Positions 24,146-34,751 of a stretch of 64,000 bases of DNA are shown piece after piece (positions within the stretch are counted from its first letter, which is position 1; every line of letters starts with the position of its first letter). The position numbers and the translations under genes were made by a program. Source of the stretch: Hevea brasiliensis (Eukaryota; Streptophyta; Magnoliopsida; Malpighiales; Euphorbiaceae); NCBI RefSeq assembly GCF_030052815.1, contig NC_079496.1:10803100-10867099 (forward strand), given 5' to 3'. Under the pieces are notes generated by a model. It saw only the letters and a list, made by a program, of their open reading frames with translations, searched no databases and was not told where the DNA came from.

Positions 24146-24146
24146 A
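23382..24146 (+). CDS. Copia gag polyprotein fragment (UBN2/retrotran_gag type)
   Basis: A 254-residue open frame. The N-terminal part has the copia capsid signature (SNSDHPGMSLVNIPLTGDNY then LAWSRSMLIALRAKDKLGFI). It is followed by the UBN2-like alpha-helical region with DLWDELAQRFGESN, YFTKLKKLWDEL and FLMGLNPSYDHVRNQIL. Gag forms the particle that packages element RNA. The frame ends before any zinc knuckle (CCHC) or protease, so the protein is truncated. It is intact over its length and the start follows a clear primer binding site, but with no pol it cannot support transposition alone. Its insertion into the duplicated RRM-gene fragment dates it after the segmental duplication or in only one copy. 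Confidence 0.85.
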   Translation: MANTSKKETEHDQFTLSNSDHPGMSLVNIPLTGDNYLAWSRSMLIALRAKDKLGFIHGTCKKPADTSPDSEKWLKVDSMVISWILSFMSKELVEAFLYASSAKDLWDELAQRFGESNGPLIYQINREICSLSQGNMSLINYFTKLKKLWDELACLKQFPVCECGASKEIAEMENNTKLIQFLMGLNPSYDHVRNQILLMDPFPPVNKAYSMALRVEKQREINTFSLDSTESSVAMLAKGLSSKRIHEGNKTDLN

Positions 24147-24149
24147 TTA

Positions 24150-25027
24150 CACCAAGGATCAGCCATAAGCCCTTACCTTTTTACATTAGTTTTAGATGAA
24201 CTGAAACATATACAAGAGAGTATTCCTTGGTGCATGATGTCATGGATGATATTGTTCGATAGATGAGACACGAGAATGAGTCAATAGGAAGATAGAACTT
24301 TGGAGAAGTACTCTAGAGTCAAAGGGTTTTAAGTTACAGAACTAAGAGAATACATGCATTGCAAGTTCATGAAGGCCAAAACGGTGATAGGGAAGGAGTT
24401 AGTTTGAATGGAGTGGCACTGTCCCAAAAGTAATCACTTTAAATATCTAGGCTCATCCTTCAAGTAGATGGGGATGGAGAGGATGTTAGTCATAGGATTA
24501 AAGCCGGATGGTTGAAGTGGAGACGTGCCACGGAGTTTTATGTGATCGTAAGATTCCCAATAAATTAAAAGGAAAATTTATCAGACCATACAATGGCTAT
24601 GCTATATGGTAGTGAGTGTTGGGCACTGAAAGAGTCTTACGCATCTAAGATAAGAGTTGCAGAGATGAGAATGTTAAGGTGGATGAGTGGCCATACTAGA
24701 CTAGATAAAGTCCGTAATGAAAGTATTAGAGAAAAGGTAGGAGTGGTGCCACTTGAAGCTCAGTTGAGAGAAGGGAGATTGAGGTGGTTTGGTCATGAAG
24801 CGAGACATACGGAGGCTCCAGCTAGACAAGTAGAGCACATTAGGCTAGAGGATAGAAAGAAAAAAAGGGGTAGACCTAAATTGACTTGGAGGAGAGTAGT
24901 ATAGCATGACTTAGAAGCATTACATATTTCTGAGGATTTAACCCAAAATCGTTCAGAGTGGAAAAAGCGAATCCATATAGCCGACCCCAAATTTTTGGGA
25001 TAAAGGCTTAGTTGAGTTGAGTTGAGT
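24150..25027 (+). mobile_element. RTE-clade LINE, 3' fragment of the reverse transcriptase ORF
   Basis: Decayed frames give QGSAISPYLFTLVLDEL-like residues at about 24152-24205, then WALKESYASKIRVAEMRMLR, a WMSGHTRLDKVRNESI segment, LREGRLRWFGHEAR and KKKRGRPKLTWRRVV (24593-24904). This is the C-terminal part of plant RTE reverse transcriptases, past the catalytic motif. The 3' end is GGGATAAAGGCTTAGTTGAG with two extra TTGAG units, the usual short tandem tail of RTE elements. Stops and frameshifts are present. It ends exactly where copy B of the segmental duplication begins. Confidence 0.88.
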
Positions 25028-25653
25028 ATCATTCATGAGTGGAGTCTTACATAAATTTGAAGAACAATACGAAATCAACATTTTGAGACAACCAATTAGA
25101 AACACTTGGGTAGGCATAAAAATATAAATGAACGTCTTCTTGTCTGTTTCCATGATTAATTGGCCCCTGTTTAAAAACAAAGAAATTAGGCTCATGAATG
25201 AGAGGAAGAAATCAATTTTCTCATCTACTGGAAAAGCTTTAAAGAATTACTTCCACCATCTCAAGTGGTAGCACTCTTTGCCTATCACTTTAGAAGCATT
25301 TCTTCTAATTTCCCTAAAAAATATTGATGTGCAGTAATCTATATTTTGCATTCAAAAGCAATATTGTTCTGGTACATCAGAAAATATCAAAAGCAAGAAA
25401 TTAAAAATGAGCTCACGAAGAAGGCAGTGCCTTAACCAACGTTAAATTAAACTCTTCTATTTCTCAGTTCCACCTGAAACCAAAACTGAAACACTTAGCA
25501 ATACTATTTAGCTAAGAATCCAAAAACAAGTAAACAACGGGGGAAAAAAAACGAAACTGAACAACTTCCTAGCGTTGCTATTATGTTCCTCCTTTTCTAG
25601 GAAACCAAACAAATATAGAAATGTGCGGGGAGAGAAAATGTGAATGACCAGAC

Positions 25654-25848
25654 CTCAAAATGCGGTAGCTTCCACTAAGCGATCGGCAGCGAGGATAGAA
25701 GAGGGGCTTTTTGAAGAGTGATCATCGAAACGTTTCGTAAATTGGTTCGCGTTTTCCTCTGGTCCAGCAAGGTCGTCTCCCTGAACGCAGCATAGCTTCT
25801 CCTAACGGTAACGGGGCACCTGCGAGCAACTCCTCCATTGCCGGCCAT
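25654..25848 (-). pseudogene. BAM4: BAM4 exon 1, duplicated copy
   Basis: This 195-nt copy of BAM4 exon 1 starts MAGNGGVARRCPVTVRRSY and ends at the same donor (TTTTGAG|GTCTGC). It is 15 nt longer than the copy-A exon (codons for AAFRE-type residues are kept here and lost there). It shares the 1-nt insertion after the NVSMI codons, so it was already broken. No other BAM4 exon follows; an RTE LINE replaces the rest. Confidence 0.9.
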
Positions 25849-26394
25849 TTTCTACTAGAATAGATGATCTCCTCTGCTTCTCTCTGCCAGAGAGGGAGAA
25901 TCAGAGAAACAAAAAGACCGCATAAAACTGTGTTTTTGGATTGATTTGTTTGCTCGTTAACGTTCTGCAATTTGATAATTCCTTATTTTAATTTCCATTT
26001 TGACACTGAATTTGGTATATCTTTTGTCTTTTGCAATTATACCCTTTGGCCCTTCTGCATTAATATTCTGCTTTCAGAGTTCATATATTGATTTTTTAAA
26101 CTAAGGTCTGGAAAATTTAGAAATTACAAGTTCAATAATGTTGCTTTTTTATATTTGTAAATGCATCTTAATTTTGATTTATTTTACCTATAATTAATTT
26201 GATGACGAGATTATGATATATTTATACTCTTATTTTTTTAATAAAAAGAAAATTAAGAATATTATATTAATGTATTGATATGATAATAAGGATAAATTTA
26301 TTTTAAGATTATTATGATAATAAATATTTTTAAAAAAATTATTAAACTAAGAAAAACTACATAGTATAAAAAAATTTAAGATAAATTATTTATA

Positions 26395-26431
<37 letters not shown>

Positions 26432-27573
26432 CTCAATTTAAAAGATTTAATTGTATTAATAAAATATTTAAATTGATATTTTGAGAAATAAGCTCTACTC
26501 AATTATAATTTATTATTGCTTAACTCTAAAGTATTTCAACGAATCCAATTTGATGACCATCAAATTAAAATTTTCTGTTAAAAAATTTTTTTGTCTCGTA
26601 TTGTTATACTTTTAACCAAAATAATAAAACACTATACCTAATAATATAATAAATTTCATAATATATCGATAAACAAAAATATGAATAGAAAACATTCAAT
26701 AATATAATAATAATAATAATCTTGTTTTCAAAAAAAATAATAATAATAATCTTGAGTACATATTTTAGGTATAAAGCATAGACATTTTTATAAGAGACAA
26801 TTAGAAAGTAACTCAGAAGTTAAGGGATTGTGTTGTAAATAAGGAAAAACTAAATATAAAATATAGAAAATCCTACGTGGATATGGTTTATCCAGATGGG
26901 TAAACATGAGAGAAATTATTGATCTGTCGCTGTTTTAGGAACTAAAATTTTGTATCAATGATTCGGTCTTTGATTTAAGACTTAAGAGAAATAATTGTGC
27001 AGAGATAATTGATATCAATAATAGTTTTGTATATAAAATTGGGGAAGGTTGCTATTTAGGTCTCCTATTTTAATGAAATTAATGAAAATATATTATTTAA
27101 TTATTATATTTTATTTTTATTAAATTATTTAATTTTTTTATTAAATAAAAAATTTTAATGTTAATTAAATTATTATTTAATTTTTTTATAATTAAACTAA
27201 TTAATTATTATTTATATTTTAAAAAATATATTAATTAATCAATATAATTTAATTTTATTAACGTTTTAATCTCTTTTATTACTTTTTATTTTTAAATTAT
27301 CTTAACATTTTTTCTCTTTTTATCCTGATATTTTTTTTGTATTAGTTATATATATAAAAAAGTTAATAAATTCCCTCTAAATCTCTAAGTAATTAAGATA
27401 ATAATTTAAAAATTTTTTGAATAGAAAAAACACAAAAATACTACTCAATAAATTGAATGAAAAATCTAAAACAATTTTAAAAAATATAAATTTAAATTTA
27501 ATTTTCATACAATAAAATTTTTATTTTTCTTCAAAAATATATTTTTCAAAATACAGCTAGCTAATTAGTTTCA

Positions 27574-28395
27574 CTGGAAATAGCTTTGGGCCAGGCATTG
27601 GTGCTACCCCTCCATTGTTGCATCCCAGTTCAATGATGGGGCAAGGGTTTGATCCAGCGTCTGGCTCACCTATGGGGAGAATGGGGACTTATGGGGGCTT
27701 TCCTGGGGCTCCTACGCCTCCATTTTCAGGGATTCTATCTTCCTTCCCGCCTGTTGGAGGTGTGGGGTTGCCTGGAGTGGCACCACATGTAAATCCAGCA
27801 TTTTTTGAAGAGGAATGCCAATGGATGGCATGGGAATGATGCCTACAAGTGGGGTTGATGGACCCAATATGGGAATGTGGTCAGATCCTAGTATGGGTGG
27901 GTGGGGTAGGGAGGAGCATTGTGGTGGAAGAGCTGGCGAGTCTAGTTATGGTGAGGAAGCTGCATCTGATCATCAGTATGGTGAGGTTAGTCATGATAGA
28001 GGAGGTTGGCAGAACACCATTAAGGAGAAAGATAAAGCTTCAGAAAGAGACTGGTTTGGATCCTCTGATAGAAGGTATCGAGATGATTGGGAAGCTGGTT
28101 ATGATAGAGATATGCCTAGAGAAAAAGATATGGGTGGTCATGATCATGACTGGTCGGAGAAAAGGCATCGTGATGAAAGGGATGTTGGTAGAGAAAGGGA
28201 GAGGGAGCGTGAAAGGGATAGGGAACGATCCAGAGACCGTGAACGTGAGCGAGAAAGCGATCGCGATCGGGACAGGGATCGTGATCGTTGTAGGGAAGAC
28301 CGGGATAGATATGTTGATCATCATAGGTACAGGGACCGTGAAGTGGACCACGATGATGATTGGGACAGGGTAGGTCATGACGGACTCACAGCAAA
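27574..28395 (+). pseudogene. Internal fragment B of the CFIm-like RRM gene
   Basis: This fragment corresponds to 32477-33300 of the intact gene, covering the Gly/Met/Pro-rich part and the Arg/Glu/Asp-rich tail, with no RRM and no native start. It shares the 1-nt deletion near 27806 with fragment A. After it, an open frame of 198 codons (27815-28411) begins at an internal Met and stays in the native frame through the RERERERD-type repeats. A second 1-nt deletion near 28370 shifts it to a short foreign tail. Expression is not implied; no promoter was recognised. Confidence 0.92.
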
Positions 28396-29205
28396 AATAC
28401 AAAGAGACTAAACAGTATTTTAAAATACAAAAATCAATTAATTATTTTCATTAAAATAAAAAAATTAAATAATAATTTAATAGATAATAATTAATAAAAA
28501 AATTTAAAAAATAAATTAAATAATTTAATAAAAGTCAAATACTAAAAATATATCATATATTTTTTAAATACATAAATTAAATAATTAATTTTATTAAAAT
28601 ATAAAATACTAGGTAATAATTTTTCATATAGAGGTTTTACCTACATTATGCAAAGTTTTACTAACTCGTTCCAACAAATTTTCTTGTACGGGTCACACTT
28701 CCTTCTTTGTAAAATTCTTATTTATACTTAATATATTATGATTTAAATTTTATTATATATGATAATTCACATATAAAAGAAAAGATATATATATTTATAT
28801 ATTAGATTCACAATCAACTAAATTTACGTAAATTTTTTCCTTGTTCTCTGATTAAGACTGTATGTGCCATGCAAATGGCAACAGTTTCGTCAACACAATT
28901 GCAACAGATCTGGGAAAGAAGAATAGAAATAATAAATCTAACAAACCACAGCAGTCTAATATCATTTGAAAATGCAAATATAAAAAAGTTTCTTAAAATA
29001 TATTGCTCAAACATCAAATAATTAAAAAAAGAAGTTAAAAATTATATCAGCTTACTAAAAGGAAAGATTTACAAGTTCATCTTCAATTAAAAAAGTATAG
29101 CCCACTGGTCATTGCTCTATATAGGACATCTAATAGCATTAGCCCCAAAATTATATAATATATGAATACATATCTTAGCAATGTCTTATTCTCCAATATA
29201 TATAT
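28396..29205. other. AT-rich intergenic, possible MITE
   Basis: No gene is seen. 28400-28640 resembles the reverse complement of AT-rich sequence in the copy-A and copy-B spacers (AAAGAGACTAAACAGTATT near 28402), in the style of AT-rich MITEs. Boundaries are unclear. Confidence 0.3.
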
Positions 29206-29209
29206 AAAG

Positions 29210-29972
29210 AATTTTCTCTATATTCCTTCTACTCGAGGTCTTCGAGTTTTTTTAAGTTTGTTGCCTTTCGTAGACCTTCTTCTGCAGCTTTTGGATAAGG
29301 GAAGGTCCTTCCCTAATTTGGAAAGTGGGTTGCTTCCTCCCTCTCTCTAAGTTAAGTAAGGTGTACGTAGCTTTTTGATATATTTTTTGAAGGATATGGG
29401 GGATTCTTGATGAGAATTTAAGCTGAAGTGTCTGACTTGTATATGATGTGTTGTTTTTGGCTCTATGGGGAAGGTGGCTTTTTTTAGTTTACTAGTTGAA
29501 GGGTTGTATCTCTAGGGTTTTCTAATATTGGCCTTAAATGAGTTTGAAACGCCATGAGTTTTGCTATGTGTCATCCTCTCGAAGGCACCGATGATTGATC
29601 TAAATTTTAATTTCAAGAGGTTTCTATCATTTGACTTGGAATGAGGTGATTCAATTTTGATTGAAAAAACTTTTTTTTTTTTTGCAAGCTTGTTCTCTCT
29701 ATCTTTGCTTTCCAGGTGACCGTTGTAGCCTCGCTGGGAATTGGAGGAGACCCGCGATTTGATGAGCACAACATATTGGTCTCTAAGCTTACGGGCCAGA
29801 CAACCCGCTTGCCTTAGGCATTAGGATTTGTAATTTTTTGGGCCTTTGGGCTTTATAATTTGGGTTCGAAGTGATTGGGCATCCTAGATCTATCTTCTTG
29901 ATAATGTCTCCTTTGGTCTTGGACCTTGTATTGCAACTTGCTATTTAATGGAATCTATCTTAAAAAAAAAAG
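29210..29972 (+). mobile_element. LINE-like 3' UTR with poly(A) tail
   Basis: This G/T-rich non-coding tract ends GCTATTTAATGGAATCTATC followed by TT and ten A, the form of a plant L1 3' end in the plus direction. No reverse transcriptase motif remains. The start is approximate and target duplications were not found. Confidence 0.45.
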
Positions 29973-30281
29973 TGTCACACTCCACAAAGAAACCTCCGCT
30001 CAATTAGGAGACGATTGTAAGACCCAAGACATCTTGATGAAGAATGGTGTTCTCCTTTCACCCAAAACATGCACTCAAAGAGTGGGGCGAGAGAGAAATT
30101 ATATTACGAAACTGTAATTTTATATAGGTAGTTTAAATGAAATGACAAGTTAATAAGAATTAAACATGTAAGCAATTTTAATTATTAAATTTTAAAAAAG
30201 AAAAAATTACTTGGTGGTCATGCAGTAATTATAATTTCATAGAGTTTACTTATTTATACATAGTTAATTTTTATTTGTTTA

Positions 30282-30313
30282 TCATTTTATATAGGATATC
30301 CTATATAAAATGA
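30282..30313. repeat. Perfect 32-bp palindrome
   Basis: Left arm TCATTTTATATAGGAT and right arm ATCCTATATAAAATGA are exact reverse complements with no loop. The neighbours on each side do not pair. Confidence 0.97.
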
Positions 30314-30928
30314 CCGTTGTGCTATATAATTATTCGGAGTGTGGGGTGACAGAAGATGACACTTTTTTCATTGATGAATGTAAAAAAAAAAAATAATTTA
30401 AATAATTTAAAAAATATATTTTAAAAGAAATAAAAATTATATATTTATGTGAGAATTCAATTTAATTCTCCTATTGTATGTTTTTTATTCTAAACAACAC
30501 TTCCAGCATCCATTCTCACTTGATTTGCAATTTTGCAATTCTACACTTAGAAATCTATTTTGAATTTGGCGTTTATCAAGAAGTATTTTACAACTTTAAT
30601 ATAAGAGAAATATCAAGATAAAAATTATGTTTCCACACAGTTTCTATTAGACCTTGCAACATATAAATTCAAAGATCTTTTGAAGGAAATTTGGATTCAT
30701 TTTGCCTGAGATCAATCTTAGAATTTATTTTTCAATTGAACATCAAAATACTTTATTATTTAAAATTACATAAAAAAATTATATTAAATATTGTAAAATT
30801 ATTTAGATATCACCATACCTTATTAAATTTTATTTATTTATTACATAAAAACTAGTTTATCTTAATGTAAAAGATTGCATTAATTTGTAATTTAAATTTA
30901 TTTTTCTACTAAATATTCACTCAAAACG

Positions 30929-31263
30929 GTGGGTAATCCGAAAACAAATGGAGGCAGTGCGCATCAAGCGCCCCTGCGTAGGTTAGCAAATAAGCTCGGT
31001 GAGATTATTAGATTACGTTATATCAGCCCACACCAAAGAAAATCCCAGAAATTTCCCAATCTTTCTCGCCGGTTAGTCACAAAACTTTCCAGATTAGGGT
31101 TTCTATCTTTCTCTCTCTCGAAAGTATATTTTTCAAGGTGAGATCTCGAATCTATCTTCCCCCCAAAACATGTTTTCGTTTAATGCGTGAAAACGCCAAT
31201 ACGACTCCGCTCCTATCTCCTGACCGCATCATCAAACCCTAAAACGCCAACTGCGCTGCGAAC
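30929..31263 (+). promoter_or_regulatory. Probable 5' UTR of the RRM gene, with upstream ORFs
   Basis: A pyrimidine-rich leader with CTTTCTCTCTCTCG near 31115 precedes the start at 31264. It holds two short upstream ORFs, one of 6 codons starting at the ATG in AACATGTTTTCG and one of 19 codons starting at the ATG in TTTAATGCGTGA, both closing before 31264. CAAG|GTGAGA near 31137 is a good splice donor, so a leader intron is possible and could remove them. Confidence 0.45.
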
Positions 31264-33384
31264 ATGGACGAAGGCGAGGGCTGCGATCAGATTGAGCAGT
31301 TCCACCGGAACGAGGCGATCTCAGCTGTTGCGGACGAGGGATTTTTGGGCGAAGAGGACGACGATTACGAAGATCTTTACAACGACGTCAATGTCGGTGA
31401 GGGTTTCTTGCAATCTCTTAGGAAAAATGAGGACTTAGGGTTTCAAAATCAAGATAGTAACAACAATAATAACAGCACTAATGCTGAGAAAAAGATCGAC
31501 CCACCTGTTGTAGCGCCGAATACCGGTGGTCCCGTGACTGGAGATAGTAATGTTTCTAGGGTTTCTGGTTATGAAAGTCAGGGCTTTAGAGGGAGTGATA
31601 TGGGCCAGAAAGGACCCACCGTTGGATCTGGGGGGCTTAGGGTTGAATTGGGACCGAATTCTAGTAAAATGAATGAGATCGAAGAGCAGAGTGGTAATAA
31701 TACTAGCATTCTTAGCAGCAACAACAACAACAATGTAAGTGTTCAAGGGAATATTGGCCAGCATTCTCATAGTGTTGGTGGTGTGAATGTGGGTAATATA
31801 CCCAATGAGAATATGGTTAGGAATGTGAATGGAGGAAATATGATTGGTAATGGTAGTGGTGGGGCTGGGGTTGTTGGCCTCGGTGGAGGAGCCGGCGGTG
31901 GAGGTGGAGGTGGAGGTGGAGGTGGAGGTGGAACTATATTGTTTGTTGGGGATTTGCATTGGTGGACAACAGATGCTGAGCTAGAGGCTGAGTTATGCAA
32001 GTATGGTGTTGTAAAGGAAGTAAAGTTTTTTGACGAGAAAGCTAGTGGAAAGTCAAAAGGGTATTGTCAAGTTGAATTTTATGACCCTGCTGCAGCTGCG
32101 GCTTGTAAGGAAGGGATGAATGGACATATATTTAATGGAAGGCCATGTGTTGTGGCTTTTGCATCGCCTTATAGTGTGAAGAGGATGGGAGAGGCTCAGG
32201 TAAATAGGAATCAGCAGATGGCTCAGGCTTCACTTACTCAAGCAAGGAGGGGGAATAATGATGGCGGTAAGAGTGGGGGACCAGGTGGTGCTGGTGGGGC
32301 AAGTGGTGTTGCAATTGCAACTGGTGGAAACTATCAAGGTGGAGATGGGAATAGAGGTTATGGGAGAGGAAATTGGGGGAGAGGGAATGGGCAAGGGATG
32401 GGTGGTAGAGGTCCAGTTGGTCCAATGAGGAATAGGGCGGGAGGTGGGATGGGTGGGAGAGGTATAATGGGGAATGCTGGAAATGGCTTTGGCCAGGGCA
32501 TTGGTGCTACCCCTCCATTATTGCATCCCAGTTCAATGATGGGGCAAGGGTTTGATCCAGCGTTTGGCGCACCTATGGGGAGAATGGGGACTTATGGGGG
32601 CTTTCCTGGGGCTCCTACTCCTCCATTTTCAGGGATTCTATCTTCCTTCCCGCCTGTTGGAGGTGTGGGGTTGCCTGGAGTGGCACCACATGTAAATCCA
32701 GCATTTTTTGGAAGAGGAATGCCAATGAATGGCATGGGAATGATGCCTACAAGTGGTGTTGATGGACCCAATATGGGAATGTGGTCAGATCCTAGTATGG
32801 GTGGGTGGGGTGGGGAGGAGCATGGTGGTGGAAGAGCTGGCGAGTCTAGTTATGGTGAGGAAGCTGCATCTGATCATCAGTATGGTGAGGTTAGTCATGA
32901 TAGAGGAGGTTGGCAGAACACCATTAAGGAGAAAGATAGAGCTTCAGAAAGAGACTGGTCTGGATCATCTGATAGAAGGTATCGAGATGATAGGGAAGCT
33001 GGTTATGATAGAGATATGCCTAGAGAAAAAGATATGGGTGGTCATGATCATGACTGGTCGGAGAAAAGGCATCGTGATGAAAGGGATGTTGGTAGAGAAA
33101 GGGAGAGGGAGCGTGAAAGGGATAGGGAACGATCCAGAGACCGTGAACGTGAGCGAGAAAGGGATCGCGATCGGGACAGGGATCGTGATCGTTATAGGGA
33201 AGACCGGGATAGATATGTTGATCATCATAGGTACAGGGACCGTGAAGTGGACCTTGATGATGATTGGGACAGGGGTAGGTCATCACGGACTCACAGCAAA
33301 TCAAGAATATCACAAGAGGAGGAGCATCGTTCAAGATCAAGGGATGCTGATTATGGAAAGAGACGAAGGCTTACATCTGAGTAA
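31264..33384 (+). CDS. RRM protein with Arg/Asp/Glu-rich tail, large CFIm subunit-like (CFI59/68 type)
   Basis: A single uninterrupted frame of 706 residues. Residues 1-60 are acidic (EEDDDYEDLYNDVNVGEGFL). An Asn/Gly/Val-rich region follows with a pure glycine run near 207-222. One RRM spans about 224-300, with RNP2 ILFVGDL and RNP1 KGYCQVEF. Residues 350-405 are Gly/Arg-rich, 410-500 are Pro/Gly/Met-rich, and 570-706 carry alternating RERERD/RDRDRD and RS-like charge. This is the layout of the large subunit of cleavage factor Im, which binds UGUA sites through its small partner and guides 3' end processing in the nucleus. Position matches Arabidopsis At5g55670. Start context is AACATGG. Two broken internal copies lie upstream. 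The exact Arabidopsis name is not certain. Confidence 0.9.
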   Translation: MDEGEGCDQIEQFHRNEAISAVADEGFLGEEDDDYEDLYNDVNVGEGFLQSLRKNEDLGFQNQDSNNNNNSTNAEKKIDPPVVAPNTGGPVTGDSNVSRVSGYESQGFRGSDMGQKGPTVGSGGLRVELGPNSSKMNEIEEQSGNNTSILSSNNNNNVSVQGNIGQHSHSVGGVNVGNIPNENMVRNVNGGNMIGNGSGGAGVVGLGGGAGGGGGGGGGGGGGTILFVGDLHWWTTDAELEAELCKYGVVKEVKFFDEKASGKSKGYCQVEFYDPAAAAACKEGMNGHIFNGRPCVVAFASPYSVKRMGEAQVNRNQQMAQASLTQARRGNNDGGKSGGPGGAGGASGVAIATGGNYQGGDGNRGYGRGNWGRGNGQGMGGRGPVGPMRNRAGGGMGGRGIMGNAGNGFGQGIGATPPLLHPSSMMGQGFDPAFGAPMGRMGTYGGFPGAPTPPFSGILSSFPPVGGVGLPGVAPHVNPAFFGRGMPMNGMGMMPTSGVDGPNMGMWSDPSMGGWGGEEHGGGRAGESSYGEEAASDHQYGEVSHDRGGWQNTIKEKDRASERDWSGSSDRRYRDDREAGYDRDMPREKDMGGHDHDWSEKRHRDERDVGRERERERERDRERSRDRERERERDRDRDRDRDRYREDRDRYVDHHRYRDREVDLDDDWDRGRSSRTHSKSRISQEEEHRSRSRDADYGKRRRLTSE

Positions 33385-34694
33385 CATAGTAATCAACCTA
33401 TTATTAGCAAAATTCAGAAAGTATTGGGTTCATCAAATTTATTTTGAATCTCATTGAAGAGGTGTTTTTGGGTTCTTCATTTCTTTAACAGCAGTTCTCA
33501 GTTCATTGCCTGAAGTTTTTCTGGTTGCTTCTTCCCATGGCAGCATGGTTACATTATCTTGCAAAAGGAGTAAGTTGCTGATCTCAATTTTGTGGTTGCA
33601 TGTAGTTCAAGGATCTTCTTTCATTCCCAATCAATGTTAGTTATAATTCATGCATTTGAATTGTTTAGTAGCGGCATCAAAGTTGCAGAACTACAATATT
33701 TAGTCCTACAAAATTGTATATTTTCCTGTCAGCTAGCTCTTCTCAGTAGAAGAAGAATATATGAAAAAAATTTCAAATTTAGTTTATGATATGAATACTG
33801 CTTAAATTTGCTTTTCTATTTCTTTCATTTCTCCATCCCCTTAAACTTACTTCTTTTCAAAGTAAAATTACCTTTTCTTATTTTCTTGTGAAGGCTGAAG
33901 CATTTTTATTCCTTAACATTTTAACTGCTCTTATTGTCTGGATGTGCCACTGCTCCTATTGTCTGGATGTGTCAAACATTTGTAATTTCAAGTCTTTTGT
34001 TGTGGCTTTAGTTTTTCATTTTATTTTGTGTTGACACTATCATTTTGAATTAGATCCTTTCTTGATAGCTGAAGTTTTATAGACTTTCGTGATTAGGGTG
34101 ATCATGTTGAAAGCAACACGGATGGAAGTGAAGGTCAAATGTGGCTGCTATTTTAACTTCTGAACATCCTTCCATGGCCTAAAAATATTAATTCATACTG
34201 CTTAAAGTGTTTAACTAGTTACTTATAAGAAGAATGATTATTTGGAGCTGTGGTGACAATTACATAGTTCTGATTAATGTAATTAATTGAGGTTTGAATT
34301 TCTGGTGAAGCTTGAAATGAACTAATTCTAGTTAGATCATGAATTAGTCTTAATTACAGCTAAACTATTTCTGATAATCTTTATAAGAATTCATCTAACA
34401 TTTGAAAAATAAAAGTAATCTCTTATTCTCTTCTGGTGTATGTATTTTTTTGCAGCCTTTACAAGATGCTTAGTTTTTCCCTTTGCATATATTTGCCAAT
34501 TGATAAATGTTTGCTTGTGTCATTTATCATGAAATTTCTATGTAAATTCTTGAGAATGAGGTTTCATCGTTTCTATATTATGCAAGCACATATTGCATGT
34601 TAGGCCAGGGGTACCTTTTCCAACTTATTTTTTGATGAATATGAACCCAAGATGGACATTTGATTATAGCTGTTGTAAAATGACAAGTCTATGA

Positions 34695-34696
<2 letters not shown>

Positions 34697-34748
<52 letters not shown>
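34697..34748. repeat. (AT)26 microsatellite
   Basis: 52 bp of perfect AT dinucleotide downstream of the RRM gene. It can fold on itself as a hairpin. Confidence 0.97.

Positions 34749-34751
<3 letters not shown>

Larger units (their letters stand above)
25028..28395. repeat. Segmental duplication, copy B
   Basis: This is the second copy of the unit at 20084-23038, extending 400 bp further into the RRM-gene fragment because no copia element cuts it. Its left edge lies in BAM4 intron 1 and abuts the RTE LINE tail. Divergence from copy A is low, mostly scattered substitutions, microsatellite length and a 15-bp indel in BAM4 exon 1. Confidence 0.95.

Noticed and set aside
28040..28402. 120-codon minus-strand frame in fragment B
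   Set aside because: It is the antisense of the same charged-repeat coding sequence.
31435..32000. Minus-strand Thr/Ser- and Pro-rich frames opposite the RRM gene
   Set aside because: They are complement of Gly/Asn repeats in the real coding sequence; no independent signal.
32753..33457. 234-codon alternative-frame plus ORF in the RRM gene
   Set aside because: It is the shifted frame of the Arg/Glu/Asp repeat region, with biased repeats that avoid stops; the 706-codon frame has the RRM.
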